Position numbers and translations under genes: made by a program. From positions 62,001 to 126,000 of the IMG/VR virus record IMGVR_UViG_3300044846_002555: 64,000 bases of DNA; one strand, 5' to 3'. Positions 21,816-31,333 of the stretch are shown piece after piece. Within the stretch, counting starts at the first letter, position 1, and the number at the start of each line of letters is the position of its first letter. This DNA comes from a virus. The notes beneath the pieces were generated by a model. That model worked only from the letters and a program-made list of their open reading frames with translations, was not told where the DNA came from and did not search any database.

Positions 21816-22351
21816 ATAGTACTTGCTGTAAAATCACCCCAATAATCAACAACAGTCACAGGATAAGAACCAACAGGTAAATTCATAACCGCGGGGCTAA
21901 TATTCCCTAATACAGGACCACCCCAAATATATTTATAAGGTGGTGTACCACCGGTTATTGAGACAGATACTCTACCATCATTTGATGTTGGGGTTGTTGG
22001 GTTAATCGAATCACACTCAATTGTCATTGGGAATACCGTTATTACATCACATTCATTAGATTGAATAAAAGTAATTGCTGGTTGTGGTGGAGGTGGGGGA
22101 AAACAACTATAAGCATTTTCAATACAATCAGAGCAATCGGGATATAATACGACACTTCCATTTCCCGCATCATATATTAATGACCCGGAAAGTATTGGTC
22201 CTTGTATTAGAGTTGCACATCCACTGAATGAAGGTATTGTTATTGAATAAACACTACCTAAAATCGGGAAAGGTAAAGTAAGGTCATTTACTCCGAAAAA
22301 ATTATCGGATTCATCAAATTTTTCGCAACATTTTTTAAAATAATATATCAT
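21791..22351 (-). CDS. Small adhesin with a C-terminal SprB-type repeat
   Basis: 186 residues. The N-terminal ~95 residues hold a Cys-containing domain ending in a run of prolines (FPPPPPQP); residues about 120-178 form an SprB-like module (ITGGTPPYKYIWGG ... LPVGSYPVTVVDYWG). The end overlaps the start of the 350-residue neighbour. The same two-part design (unique head, proline hinge, SprB module) recurs in the neighbour. Function in host binding is inferred. Confidence 0.6.
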   Translation of the reverse strand: MIYYFKKCCEKFDESDNFFGVNDLTLPFPILGSVYSITIPSFSGCATLIQGPILSGSLIYDAGNGSVVLYPDCSDCIENAYSCFPPPPPQPAITFIQSNECDVITVFPMTIECDSINPTTPTSNDGRVSVSITGGTPPYKYIWGGPVLGNISPAVMNLPVGSYPVTVVDYWGDFTASTICQLTSTT

Positions 22352-22371
22352 TATAATTTGTTTCAGTTATA

Positions 22372-23352
22372 CTATAAATAATCCTTTATTTGTTTTTTCA
22401 CCAAAGATTTCATAACTTCCACATATTTTTTTGTTGAACTTTGAGAACTTACATAATCAAAAAAGTTAATATCCTCTTTTAATTTATCTAATGGGTTAAT
22501 ATTAATAAAATCTCCTTTATAAAATTTATCTTGTTTTTGGTTACCGGTTACTCCTGCCATATGAAGAATTGGTTTATCTTCATATATTTTTATTGAGTCA
22601 GTTGCCCATGAAAATTCAAACTCGGGTGTAATTCTTGTCTCAATTCCGTGTAACCATAAGTTCCATAATAATGACCACATTTCTGCGGTCCAAAATTGAA
22701 TTTCACCGGGACTTATTGGGAATCTTCTTTGATAATCTAACATTTGGTCATATAGTGGAACACAATCTGCATAAATTTTTTCCCATAATAACCAATCGGT
22801 GTTTTTAATTAGGTATTGACCACCACCTGAATTTTCTTGATTACATTCGATACATTCGACTGAAACACCAATAACATCAGCCATTTCGTTAAGTAATTGA
22901 CCTTTACCGGATGTAGGGTGAGCACTTTCATAACGATTACAACAATCCATAATATAATTATATCCGATATAACCTATGGTATCGGATAAGTAAGTAATAT
23001 CGTCATTAATTAAACTATCAAAATTTGGTAATTTTCTAAATATAATATCAGAGTCGTGTAAGAAAAAACATTTACCATATTCAGGAAAATCTTTTAACCA
23101 TTTTGAAATTAAAAAAGGTTTAACTGTTGGTATATAATGTTTTTGAGGTCTATCGTCAATATAATGATGTACGTTAACACCCGTATCTTTTAATTTTAAA
23201 GATTCTTCAGTTGGTTTACCATCTTCACTTATTATTCCAAGTAATACGTGTATTTGATTTGGGGGGACACCATGTTCAATAAAGTTATGTATATATACCA
23301 TTATTTGCCAATGGAAATATGGTACATCAGGTTGAGCTGTAACAAAAATCAT
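22372..23352 (-). CDS. GT-A-fold glycosyltransferase in the fibre locus
   Basis: 326 residues. An N-terminal Rossmann-like start (MIFVTAQPDVPYFHWQIM) is followed by a DxD-type metal/nucleotide-sugar site (LHDSDIIF, Asp100/Asp102), the core feature of GT-A glycosyltransferases. Later motifs include ILHMAGVTG near residue 265, a typical catalytic-end His region. Overall it recalls the eukaryotic hydroxyproline/serine O-glycosyltransferase group, but I hold that subfamily loosely. No signal peptide or membrane helix, so it acts in the host cytoplasm. Placed between fibre genes, it may glycosylate phage fibres (for example Ser/Thr/Pro linkers) or host surface precursors; which one cannot be told from sequence. 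Confidence 0.6.
   Translation of the reverse strand: MIFVTAQPDVPYFHWQIMVYIHNFIEHGVPPNQIHVLLGIISEDGKPTEESLKLKDTGVNVHHYIDDRPQKHYIPTVKPFLISKWLKDFPEYGKCFFLHDSDIIFRKLPNFDSLINDDITYLSDTIGYIGYNYIMDCCNRYESAHPTSGKGQLLNEMADVIGVSVECIECNQENSGGGQYLIKNTDWLLWEKIYADCVPLYDQMLDYQRRFPISPGEIQFWTAEMWSLLWNLWLHGIETRITPEFEFSWATDSIKIYEDKPILHMAGVTGNQKQDKFYKGDFININPLDKLKEDINFFDYVSSQSSTKKYVEVMKSLVKKQIKDYL
22373..22380 (-). promoter_or_regulatory. Candidate phage promoter element TATTTATA
   Basis: On the minus strand TATTTATAGTATAA lies 21 nt before the ATG at 22351; the same 14-mer occurs upstream of the giant fibre gene at 28775. Both copies sit between fibre-locus genes. Confidence 0.4.
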
Positions 23353-23377
23353 AATAATTAAAACGTTTTTAATTAAA

Positions 23378-23385
23378 TATAAATG
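23378..23385 (-). promoter_or_regulatory. Weak TATTTATA-like element (CATTTATA)
   Basis: Lies on the minus strand 25 nt before the glycosyltransferase start. One mismatch to the element seen at other fibre genes. Confidence 0.2.
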
Positions 23386-23418
23386 ACAATCAAATGTAAT
23401 AAATGGTAAAGATGATGA

Positions 23419-23426
23419 TATTTATA
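23419..23426 (+). promoter_or_regulatory. TATTTATA element before the 56-residue gene
   Basis: Plus-strand TATTTATA four bases before the ATG at 23431, the same close spacing as at 20732 on the other strand. Confidence 0.25.
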
Positions 23427-23430
23427 TAAT

Positions 23431-23601
23431 ATGAAACTGATTAGAACAATATCAAATTTGGTTACAGAATCTAAAAGAATTTACGAAGAGGCCTGTGAAA
23501 AAGGTGTCAACGAAAAAGAATTAGATAGATTAGAAAAAAACTACAATGAATCTTTAAAACTTTTAAAGTTGTACGAAGGTTTAGGTAAAAAAACGGAATA
23601 A
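23431..23601 (+). CDS. Small helical protein, unknown
   Basis: A 56-codon ORF on the plus strand inside an otherwise minus-strand locus. It begins MKLIRTISNLVTESKR and continues as a charged amphipathic helix (Lys/Glu/Leu heptads). The N-terminal LVTESKR resembles LITEQSR at the start of the leucine-rich-repeat protein at 55023. It is preceded by a TATTTATA element and fills the only gap of the region, which favours a real gene. It converges on the giant fibre gene with two bases between stop codons. Function unknown. Confidence 0.5.
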   Translation: MKLIRTISNLVTESKRIYEEACEKGVNEKELDRLEKNYNESLKLLKLYEGLGKKTE

Positions 23602-23614
23602 TATTACGTTCCGT
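23587..23614 (-). terminator. Terminator of the giant fibre gene (minus strand)
   Basis: Stem ACGGAA / TTCCGT with a 10-nt loop, followed on the minus strand by a run of seven T. The stem contains the stop codon region of the 1723-residue gene (ends 23604) and the end of the convergent 56-codon gene. No T-run on the plus side. Confidence 0.6.
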
Positions 23615-26600
23615 AAACTATTTCAATACCTTCAATGTGTATAGTCCATCTTAAAGTTTCTCCAACAACACCGGTTACCTGTATGTCTAAAGCGTCATTA
23701 GTATCGTCAGCGGTAATTGCAACGTCATAAGATGAGTTAGTTTCTACATCAGTACCAATAGTTGATACAGTACCGATTAAAGAAGTTACTCCACCTACAT
23801 TCTTAATCGCAACTTTTCTTATATAGTGAGCTCCTCCTGAACCATCTGATTTAATACCACCAATATTTACTGTAACAAACATTGCAGTTCCTGCAATTAC
23901 GGATATAAGTTGAGTTGTTCCATCTAAAAATATATTAACTGGTGTCGCATTTGTTGTTTTATTTCTACCAACTAAGTCAATTTGTTGTGATGTTCCTTTT
24001 ATTAAACCATTAAAACTACCTGAAGAAAAAGACCTTTGACCGAAACGAGGTGCACATGATAATGTTCCACCAAGAATTGATGAATAACAACCTGTGGTAG
24101 TGTTGCCACAACCTCCACCAATAAATGAATGGGTACCACATGAAATATTTGATATACCACCAACAATTGCCGAACAACCACTAAACACGACATTTCCATT
24201 ACCACCACCAACAAAAGAACCTGATGAACAAACCCCATTTACGTTTCCACCAACAATTACAGATAGGGTTGTACTTGATAATGCGGGTGTTGCAATACAG
24301 TTTGATTGACCACCACCAATAAAGTTAGAATCACCATGAGTTCTATTTGACATACCGCTAACAATTGCTGAGTATCCATATACCCATTGGCATGTAATAC
24401 AGTTTCCATTACCCCCACCTATAAATGAAAAACTTAAACGAGTTGTATTATTATTACCCCCACCAATAAATGAAGAGTTTCCTATAGTAATATTACAATA
24501 ACCACCACCAATTGTTGAACATCCCCCACTTGAATTATTCTTTTGACCACCACCAATTGTTGAAGTATCTCCTGATGAGATATTATTATATCCACCACTG
24601 ATTGTTGAAGTGGCTCCTGATAAACGGTTTTTAGCTCCACCTCCAATTGTTGATATTCTACCACATATCACATTACTATAACCACCACTAATTGTTGTGA
24701 AATAACATGATGATGATGTATTATCACAACCACCGGCAATTACCGAACAATTTCCACAAGCGCGATTTTTATATCCACCACCAATTGTTGAGGTAGCACC
24801 GGATGAGACATTACATCTACCACCAACAACAGTTGACCAACTACCTGAAGATAAATTACAAACCCCACCACCAATTGTTGAACACGCCCCTGATGCGATG
24901 TTTCTATAACCTCCACTTATTGTTGATAATTTACCCGCATTAAATGTACAAGTTGGACTAGTCGTTACAGCTCCTGTTGTAAAGTTAAATGTTCCTCCAC
25001 TAGTATTATTAAAAATACCACCACCGATAGTTGTACCTAAAGAACAACATTCGTTATTTGGTGATTGTATTCTATTATTAAGACCACCACCAATTGTTGA
25101 AAATCTTGCATTTATTATGTTAATACAACCACCACCAATTGTTGAAGTATAACCTGAAGAATTATTATTACTACCACCACCAACAGTTCCAAGTATTCCG
25201 TAGACACGATTGTCAATACCACCCCCAATTGTTCCACCATCACCAAAAATTCTTTGTGATTGACCACCACTAATCGTTGCTCCTAAACAATACACAACAT
25301 TTAATGCACCTCCTCCAATGGTTGAAGTATTTCCGCTGATTACATTATCAATTCCACCCCCAATGAATGAATCACTACCCGATACACTATTAGACCTACC
25401 ACCACCAATTATTGAACATAAACCTGATGCGGTATTCTTACAGCCACCACCAACAAATGAACAATTTCCTGATGCGGTATTACAAAAACCACCTAAAATT
25501 GATGACCTTAAACCTGATGCGGTATTACATTGACCACCACTTACTGTTGAATAATTACATGATGATATATTTTTAAAACCACCACCAATTGTTGAACAAA
25601 CCCCTATGGCTTGATTACAAATTCCTCCGGCAATTGTTGAAGTAGTTCCTGTTGCGATATTATTACATCCTCCCCCAATTGTTGAACTATTACCCACAAC
25701 AAAATTTTTACAACCACCACCAATAAATGAATGGGTACTTGTTATAGTATTTTGACTACCACCAACAATACTTGAAGTGGCTCCTGATACTGTATTACCA
25801 ATACCTCCACCAATAAATCCTTGACAAAATCCACCTGAACTTGTTGTAAAATTTCGTAAAAATGGTTGTGAGGAAGAAAAAGGACTCACAGAGACAGTTG
25901 CACCACTAACATACAAGTTTGTATATGGTGAGGAATATGTTTGTCCTGTAATAACTACGTTTCTACTACATCCGAAGTTATCATATGTTAATAAAAGGTC
26001 GTTTACGCTAAATGATGATAATTGATTCCCGAACAATTGTAATGTACAAGTATTTGCGGAATATGAACTTATTAGTTGAGAATTGCCTATAAAGTTTAAT
26101 GTTCCACCTCCAATTATAGAATGTCTTGCGTAACTTACGTTAACGCTTCCACCCCCAATAACACCAAATTCTAACACAACTTTATTATTATTACCACTTA
26201 CAATACCACCACCATAAGAACATTGAGCCAAACAGTTACCACATCCTCCTAAAATTGCTGCTCTAACTCCATATGTTTTATTAGCTGTTCCACCGGCTAT
26301 AACACCATCTTCACCAACACCTGTTGTTCCTGATATTAAGTTACCTCTACCTCCACCAATAAATCCGAATTCGTTACATATTTTATTATTTGTTCCACCT
26401 GCGATTACTGAATTTGATGGGTTCATTGTATTACTAGTTATACAATTGTAAAAACCACCACCTATTGTAGAATATGTTCCACAAACGAGATTAAGTCTAC
26501 CACCGGCAATTGTTGAGTTATTACAACATGTTGTATTACAACAACCACCACCAACAAATGAAAAACATCCTGATGATGTATTTCCTAATCCACCACCAAT

Positions 26601-28775
26601 AAATGAACAAGCACCACATGCACAATTTGATATACCACCACCAATCGTTGAATGACTTCCACATGATATATTAGACTCACCACCACCAATTGTTGAGTAA
26701 TTACAATATGTTCTATTATACGAACCTCCGGCTATTGTTGAACAATTACCGTAAGTGCAATTGTGATTACCGCCACCAATAAATGAATTATAACCTGACG
26801 ATAAATTATTAGTACCATTACCAATAAATGAGTATTGACCACTAGCGACATTATAACTTCCCGCCCCAATAAATGACGAATAATTACTTGATGTATTACT
26901 TGAACCACCACCTATAAAAGATTTAATACCGCTAGCAGTATTTTGTTGACCTCCAACAACACTTGACGCATTTCCACTTGCGGTGTTTAATACTCCCGCT
27001 CCAATAAACGAGCCGTATGAACCACTTGCGTTATTACAATAACCCCCACCGATAAATGACCAATTTCCTGTTGATGTATTTTTACAACCACCACCAATAA
27101 ATGAATGTGTTCCTCCACTAACTATATTTTGTCGTCCACCAACCACAACTGAAAAATCTGTTGTTGCAGAGTTTGATAAACCACCTAATACTGCACTACA
27201 ATTTCCTGATGCAAGATTACTAACACCACATCTAACAGATGAGTTAACGCCTGTTCCTGTAATGATTACGGCTGATGAACCACCTCCACCACCGGCAATA
27301 GGTACTAAAAGTCCATTTGTACTAACTCCAACATAACAACCACTACAAGTACTCATAGAAGTAATAATCATGTCGTTAACAAATGTCGTACAATCTCTAT
27401 TTGATGTTATATTTGAACCAATAATGAAAGATTCATTATTTGAAACCGTATTATTCACACCTCCGGCTATAAAACTTCCAACACCAATGGCGTTATTTGT
27501 TCCACCACCAACTATTGATGAAAGAACACCACTTGCGGTATTTGAACCAAACGAATTCCCACCACCACCTACAAATGAACGATATCCTGATGCGGTATTA
27601 CCGCAACCTCCACCAACAAAAGAACCATCACACGACGCGGTATTCTTACTACCACCACCAATTGTTGAGGTAGTACCTGATGCTATATTACAAAAACCAC
27701 CACCTATTGTTGAATCATTACCTGATGATATGTTAATACGTCCACCACCAATGAATGAACAAGTTCCTGATATTGAATTACATTGACCACCGGCAATTGT
27801 TGATTTATCACCACAAACGGTATTTGATTGACCACCTCCAATAGTTGAACTATCACAATAAGCTTTATTACCACCACCTCCGGCAATTGTTGAGTTGTTG
27901 GATAAGGCTTGATTACAATAACCACCACCAACGGTTGCGTCACCATTATTTGGATATGGTCCGGTAACACAAGCTATATTATATCCACCACCTGCAATAG
28001 TATTTCTTGGTCCGACAACAAGATTACAACAACCACCACCTATTGTTGATGTATTTCCTGATATTCTATTTAAATGACCACCACCAATAAATGAATGAGT
28101 TCCTCCGCTAATAACGTTTTGACAACCTCCACCAATTGTTGCTCCGGATGTTGTTAATATGTTACAAAATCCACCACTTATAGTTGAATCATTATTTGAT
28201 ACCGTATTACAACGACCACCTCCAATTATTGAGCAACAACCCGATACGACATTACAATAACCACCACCAATTGATGAAATAAATCCTGAAACCTCATTTC
28301 TACATCCACCACCAATAATTGAGGCATTCCCTGACGCAGTATTTCTAGTACCACCACCAACAGTTGAAGCGAAACTTCCTGATATATTACAACGACCACC
28401 ACTTATTGTTGAATAACAACCTGCGTTATTATTTTTATAACCACCACCAATTAATGAATGTGTTCCACCACTAACTATATTTTGTCGTCCACCAACAACC
28501 ATTGAATAATTTGTTGTTGCTGAATTTGATAACCCTCCTAACGCGCCGGAATTATTACCACATGCTAGATTATTAACATCTCTTCTAATTGATGAGTTAA
28601 CACCTGTTCCACTTACAATTACAACAAATGGTGAACCACTAATTGCTTCGTCAATTGTTGATTTATATGATGAACCTGCAGGATTCTGAGTCGGGTTATT
28701 AGTATCAACAATGTGAATTAATGTTTGATTAGTTGTAAACCCTGATGGTGAATATGTTCTTTGAGTTAAAATCAT
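23604..28775 (-). CDS. Giant YadA-head-like repeat fibre
   Basis: 1723 residues, ATG at 28775. After an N-terminal domain of ~50 residues come two long arrays of ~15-residue repeats of the type SxIGGGxxNxxSGxx, like the left-handed beta-roll of trimeric-autotransporter heads (YadA, Hep/Hag repeats). A repeated cap motif (SGTGVNSS, GLSNSATT, VVGGRQNIVSGGTHS) opens both arrays at residues about 53 and 505. A non-repeat insertion of ~90 residues lies near 895-985. Cys is frequent at repeat positions 7-8 and 14-15. The last ~135 residues form a distinct beta domain, probably the tip. No signal peptide or outer-membrane anchor, so it is a virion fibre and not a bacterial autotransporter. Its own terminator follows. 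Confidence 0.8.
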   Translation of the reverse strand: MILTQRTYSPSGFTTNQTLIHIVDTNNPTQNPAGSSYKSTIDEAISGSPFVVIVSGTGVNSSIRRDVNNLACGNNSGALGGLSNSATTNYSMVVGGRQNIVSGGTHSLIGGGYKNNNAGCYSTISGGRCNISGSFASTVGGGTRNTASGNASIIGGGCRNEVSGFISSIGGGYCNVVSGCCSIIGGGRCNTVSNNDSTISGGFCNILTTSGATIGGGCQNVISGGTHSFIGGGHLNRISGNTSTIGGGCCNLVVGPRNTIAGGGYNIACVTGPYPNNGDATVGGGYCNQALSNNSTIAGGGGNKAYCDSSTIGGGQSNTVCGDKSTIAGGQCNSISGTCSFIGGGRINISSGNDSTIGGGFCNIASGTTSTIGGGSKNTASCDGSFVGGGCGNTASGYRSFVGGGGNSFGSNTASGVLSSIVGGGTNNAIGVGSFIAGGVNNTVSNNESFIIGSNITSNRDCTTFVNDMIITSMSTCSGCYVGVSTNGLLVPIAGGGGGSSAVIITGTGVNSSVRCGVSNLASGNCSAVLGGLSNSATTDFSVVVGGRQNIVSGGTHSFIGGGCKNTSTGNWSFIGGGYCNNASGSYGSFIGAGVLNTASGNASSVVGGQQNTASGIKSFIGGGSSNTSSNYSSFIGAGSYNVASGQYSFIGNGTNNLSSGYNSFIGGGNHNCTYGNCSTIAGGSYNRTYCNYSTIGGGESNISCGSHSTIGGGISNCACGACSFIGGGLGNTSSGCFSFVGGGCCNTTCCNNSTIAGGRLNLVCGTYSTIGGGFYNCITSNTMNPSNSVIAGGTNNKICNEFGFIGGGRGNLISGTTGVGEDGVIAGGTANKTYGVRAAILGGCGNCLAQCSYGGGIVSGNNNKVVLEFGVIGGGSVNVSYARHSIIGGGTLNFIGNSQLISSYSANTCTLQLFGNQLSSFSVNDLLLTYDNFGCSRNVVITGQTYSSPYTNLYVSGATVSVSPFSSSQPFLRNFTTSSGGFCQGFIGGGIGNTVSGATSSIVGGSQNTITSTHSFIGGGCKNFVVGNSSTIGGGCNNIATGTTSTIAGGICNQAIGVCSTIGGGFKNISSCNYSTVSGGQCNTASGLRSSILGGFCNTASGNCSFVGGGCKNTASGLCSIIGGGRSNSVSGSDSFIGGGIDNVISGNTSTIGGGALNVVYCLGATISGGQSQRIFGDGGTIGGGIDNRVYGILGTVGGGSNNNSSGYTSTIGGGCINIINARFSTIGGGLNNRIQSPNNECCSLGTTIGGGIFNNTSGGTFNFTTGAVTTSPTCTFNAGKLSTISGGYRNIASGACSTIGGGVCNLSSGSWSTVVGGRCNVSSGATSTIGGGYKNRACGNCSVIAGGCDNTSSSCYFTTISGGYSNVICGRISTIGGGAKNRLSGATSTISGGYNNISSGDTSTIGGGQKNNSSGGCSTIGGGYCNITIGNSSFIGGGNNNTTRLSFSFIGGGNGNCITCQWVYGYSAIVSGMSNRTHGDSNFIGGGQSNCIATPALSSTTLSVIVGGNVNGVCSSGSFVGGGNGNVVFSGCSAIVGGISNISCGTHSFIGGGCGNTTTGCYSSILGGTLSCAPRFGQRSFSSGSFNGLIKGTSQQIDLVGRNKTTNATPVNIFLDGTTQLISVIAGTAMFVTVNIGGIKSDGSGGAHYIRKVAIKNVGGVTSLIGTVSTIGTDVETNSSYDVAITADDTNDALDIQVTGVVGETLRWTIHIEGIEIVYGT
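24040..28460 (-). repeat. Tandem 45-bp-type coding repeats of the giant fibre
   Basis: Several dozen degenerate units of about 45 bp, each with a CCACCACCAATTGTTGA-like core on the plus strand, code for the GGG/SG beta-roll repeats. A higher-order duplication of about 1.35 kb is also visible: the stretch around 28430-28620 reappears around 27080-27270 with long identical tracts. Confidence 0.8.
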
Positions 28776-28792
28776 TGGTTTTTGTTTTATAC

Positions 28793-28800
28793 TATAAATA
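28793..28800 (-). promoter_or_regulatory. Candidate phage promoter element TATTTATA
   Basis: Minus-strand TATTTATAGTATAA, 17 nt before the ATG of the giant fibre gene, in a 30-nt intergenic gap. Identical 14-mer precedes the gene at 22351. Confidence 0.5.
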
Positions 28801-28805
28801 GTTCA

Positions 28806-29111
28806 TTATTGGAAATCGAATATCTCAAAGTCCATAAATTCAAAATATTCGTAATCTTGGAATTGTTTTGGAACTGGTGGTAATAAGTTACAATATACCA
28901 CTTCAAATCTTTCACAACCATCCCCATAAATAACTTTAATACCTACTGCGGCAACATTATTAAATTGTGGAGGTAAGACAATAACATTATCCGGAGGTAC
29001 TGATGTAACAATTGTTGCAATTAATATACATTGGTTACCATAAACATCACACGCATAAATTGTATACGGGAAGTTTGAACCTGTAATTGATTGTATGTTA
29101 ATTGCTGTCAT
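28806..29111 (-). CDS. Small beta-type protein, paralogue of the 71-residue protein at 32247
   Basis: 101 residues beginning with an INIQSITGSNFPYTIYACD stretch. The pattern (xIxxSxITGxxPFxVYxCD, later PPxWxx/PPxFNN then GIKVIxGDGCE) is shared with the 71-residue protein coded at 32247-32462, so they are diverged copies. No signal peptide; Cys-containing. It lies four bases after the 734-residue protein and before the giant fibre. Possibly a fibre cap or adaptor (inference from place only). Confidence 0.55.
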   Translation of the reverse strand: MTAINIQSITGSNFPYTIYACDVYGNQCILIATIVTSVPPDNVIVLPPQFNNVAAVGIKVIYGDGCERFEVVYCNLLPPVPKQFQDYEYFEFMDFEIFDFQ

Positions 29112-29114
29112 ATG

Positions 29115-31319
29115 TTAAAAAGCGTATGATGGGTTAAATGATGTAACTACCCCATTAACAACTGTTACCGCTGTAACGGGATAGTTTGATGTGGTTATTG
29201 CACCATTAACAATTATATTTGAGTTGATTGTGAAAGTGTTACTTGTAACTCCTTGTGTCACTTCAAAGTCATAAAGAGTTACCTCTTGACGTTTAGATTG
29301 ACCTGATGATAATGTTCGTCCTTTAGAACTGTAATCACATGTTTGTGATGATAATGAGGGTATTTGTATATATGGTGAACTATTACCCGAAAAAGGGATG
29401 GTTGAATTATATGTGTCACAAAAATTGTAAAAACCATAAACCCTATATTTTGGATTATTTTGTGATACTAAATTTATATAACTATATTTAGCAAAAGGGT
29501 CAATATATCTTGAACCGGTATTATTGGTTAATACTCTATTATTACTTGTGGCAATTGATGAATTATTAATATTAGTTACAATAGAATTTGTAACAAATTC
29601 ACAACCAACATCACAATTTGTAAAATTTAAATTATTTTGAATTGTTGGCATTGTTATTTTTAAGGTATAGTTATTAGAGGTCTCACCTGTTTCTACAATA
29701 CTTGAAAAGTGGATATTATAAGTCAATTCCTCAATATTATCACCACAAGGTTGATTATTTGGTGTGTTAGGTATTGAAAGTATTGCGTATTGATAATAAA
29801 GAATATTTGTTGAGTCATTAATCCATCCAGACGATGATTTTTTCGATTCATAAGATGATTTATATGCGATTAAATCACTTAAATTACTAAAAGTCATATT
29901 AATAACACCTTCTACTGATGGACCTGGTATATTTTTTATAAATGAAATAGTATTTGTGTTTTGAAGTGAGCAAGAGATTTGTCCACCAATCGGTTGTAGG
30001 TTACATTGAACATAGTTTGTAGTTGTGTAAGCCTCGCGAGTTATTAATGAAGTTGTATTATTACAGAAAACTTGTTCAAAATTATTATTAATATTTACTG
30101 ATGTTTCTGTTGCCATATACTTATAAATGTCAGAGTTTGTAATTGCGGATGTGGTACATCCTGATAGATTAAATTTAATAGTGTTTAGACCACAAGAAGC
30201 AGGGATGTTTATAATAGATGAAGTATCTATTTTATATGGGCTGTTTAAATAATCATCTAAACATAATGAACAATCAAAAGTATCTAAACAAGTAAAATAA
30301 AAATCCCAATTGGTTTGTTGATTATTTGGATTCGGAATCACTTCTAAAATTAAATAATCGCCAGGATTTCTAGATAATGATGTTAATGAAGTCACTTTAG
30401 ATAAATAAGTACTATCTGGAATCCCGGAATTAATAAATGAACGCGTTGATGCTGATTTAGGTAATGTTAATAAATTTAAATTTGTAACGGTATCAACACC
30501 TATCGTTATAAATTCTAAAATAATTGGTTCACTATATGATGAACCATAAAAAGTGATTTTAAGAGTGTCAGGGACATTATTACCTTTAAACTTCCATGCA
30601 AAATAATCAGTTGTTGCTGATAATTCAAATGTTGAATTTATTGCTAATGGGATTACACCTGCCGCGGCACCGGCAAAATTAACTCTATGAGTATAATCCC
30701 CCTCTTCAGTTCCATTATCACATCTAAATGGTGCAACATTAACAGTTATTGCGTTAAAACAATCTAACTCGGCTTGTATATAATTAGTACCACCTGTTTG
30801 AGAGAAATTAAGACCATCTAATTTAACTTTATCGATTATTGGAATATAATTTCCGGCTGGTTGCATTAGATTGGATAGTGGGTGTGTATTTTCGTAGGGT
30901 GAAAATTCACTACCATAACCTGATGTAAACGCTAATTGATTAGGGTTATCAGGTCCGTACCAAAATATTCTATAATCAGATATTGTGTTTTGACAGCTAC
31001 CGGTTAATTCTCCCGCAACTATTACTCCAACAGTATTAGTTTCATAATCCTCAAATCCTAATTCACACGTTTCACATAAATCGTTAGATAATATATCAAT
31101 AGTAACACAACATTTTGATAATGTATCAATAATTTTAATAATTGTTGTCCCGTCAGGTACATTACCCATAATGTATGGACAGTTGTTAAATAATTGAGAA
31201 TAAGTTACGTTTGATTGGAACTCATTAAAAAATTGGTCAACATTAGAATAAATGTTGAATAACCCTCCTAATGGTATTGTACCGGAATTTGTTAAACAAG
31301 TTGATGCTGAAAATGACAT
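29115..31319 (-). CDS. Fibre-locus structural protein, unknown
   Basis: 734 residues, Cys- and Asn/Thr-rich beta sequence without recognisable family, signal peptide or membrane segment. Several CxxC-like pairs (CETC, CSLC) and spaced Cys residues suggest compact disulfide- or metal-stabilised modules. It lies between the Pro-Thr protein at 31334 and the 101-residue protein with gaps of 14 and 3 nt, so it is in one operon with them. Virion adhesin is the most likely role by context. Confidence 0.55.
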   Translation of the reverse strand: MSFSASTCLTNSGTIPLGGLFNIYSNVDQFFNEFQSNVTYSQLFNNCPYIMGNVPDGTTIIKIIDTLSKCCVTIDILSNDLCETCELGFEDYETNTVGVIVAGELTGSCQNTISDYRIFWYGPDNPNQLAFTSGYGSEFSPYENTHPLSNLMQPAGNYIPIIDKVKLDGLNFSQTGGTNYIQAELDCFNAITVNVAPFRCDNGTEEGDYTHRVNFAGAAAGVIPLAINSTFELSATTDYFAWKFKGNNVPDTLKITFYGSSYSEPIILEFITIGVDTVTNLNLLTLPKSASTRSFINSGIPDSTYLSKVTSLTSLSRNPGDYLILEVIPNPNNQQTNWDFYFTCLDTFDCSLCLDDYLNSPYKIDTSSIINIPASCGLNTIKFNLSGCTTSAITNSDIYKYMATETSVNINNNFEQVFCNNTTSLITREAYTTTNYVQCNLQPIGGQISCSLQNTNTISFIKNIPGPSVEGVINMTFSNLSDLIAYKSSYESKKSSSGWINDSTNILYYQYAILSIPNTPNNQPCGDNIEELTYNIHFSSIVETGETSNNYTLKITMPTIQNNLNFTNCDVGCEFVTNSIVTNINNSSIATSNNRVLTNNTGSRYIDPFAKYSYINLVSQNNPKYRVYGFYNFCDTYNSTIPFSGNSSPYIQIPSLSSQTCDYSSKGRTLSSGQSKRQEVTLYDFEVTQGVTSNTFTINSNIIVNGAITTSNYPVTAVTVVNGVVTSFNPSYAF

Positions 31320-31333
31320 ATATATTTTAAATT

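Noticed and set aside
24094-27786. Plus-strand Pro-rich ORFs (PPPTNE, PPPIVE repeats) within the giant fibre region
   Set aside because: They are antisense shadows of the GGG/SG repeats on the minus strand; no promoter motif and no independent coding pattern.
24040-28460. Regular ~45-bp repeats that at first glance resemble a CRISPR array
   Set aside because: The repeats are degenerate, lack unique spacers and are in frame within one long coding sequence.
20737-28800. T4-type late promoters TATAAATA on the plus strand
   Set aside because: They point away from the nearest genes; read on the minus strand the same sites are TATTTATA in front of fibre genes, which fits the gene layout better.
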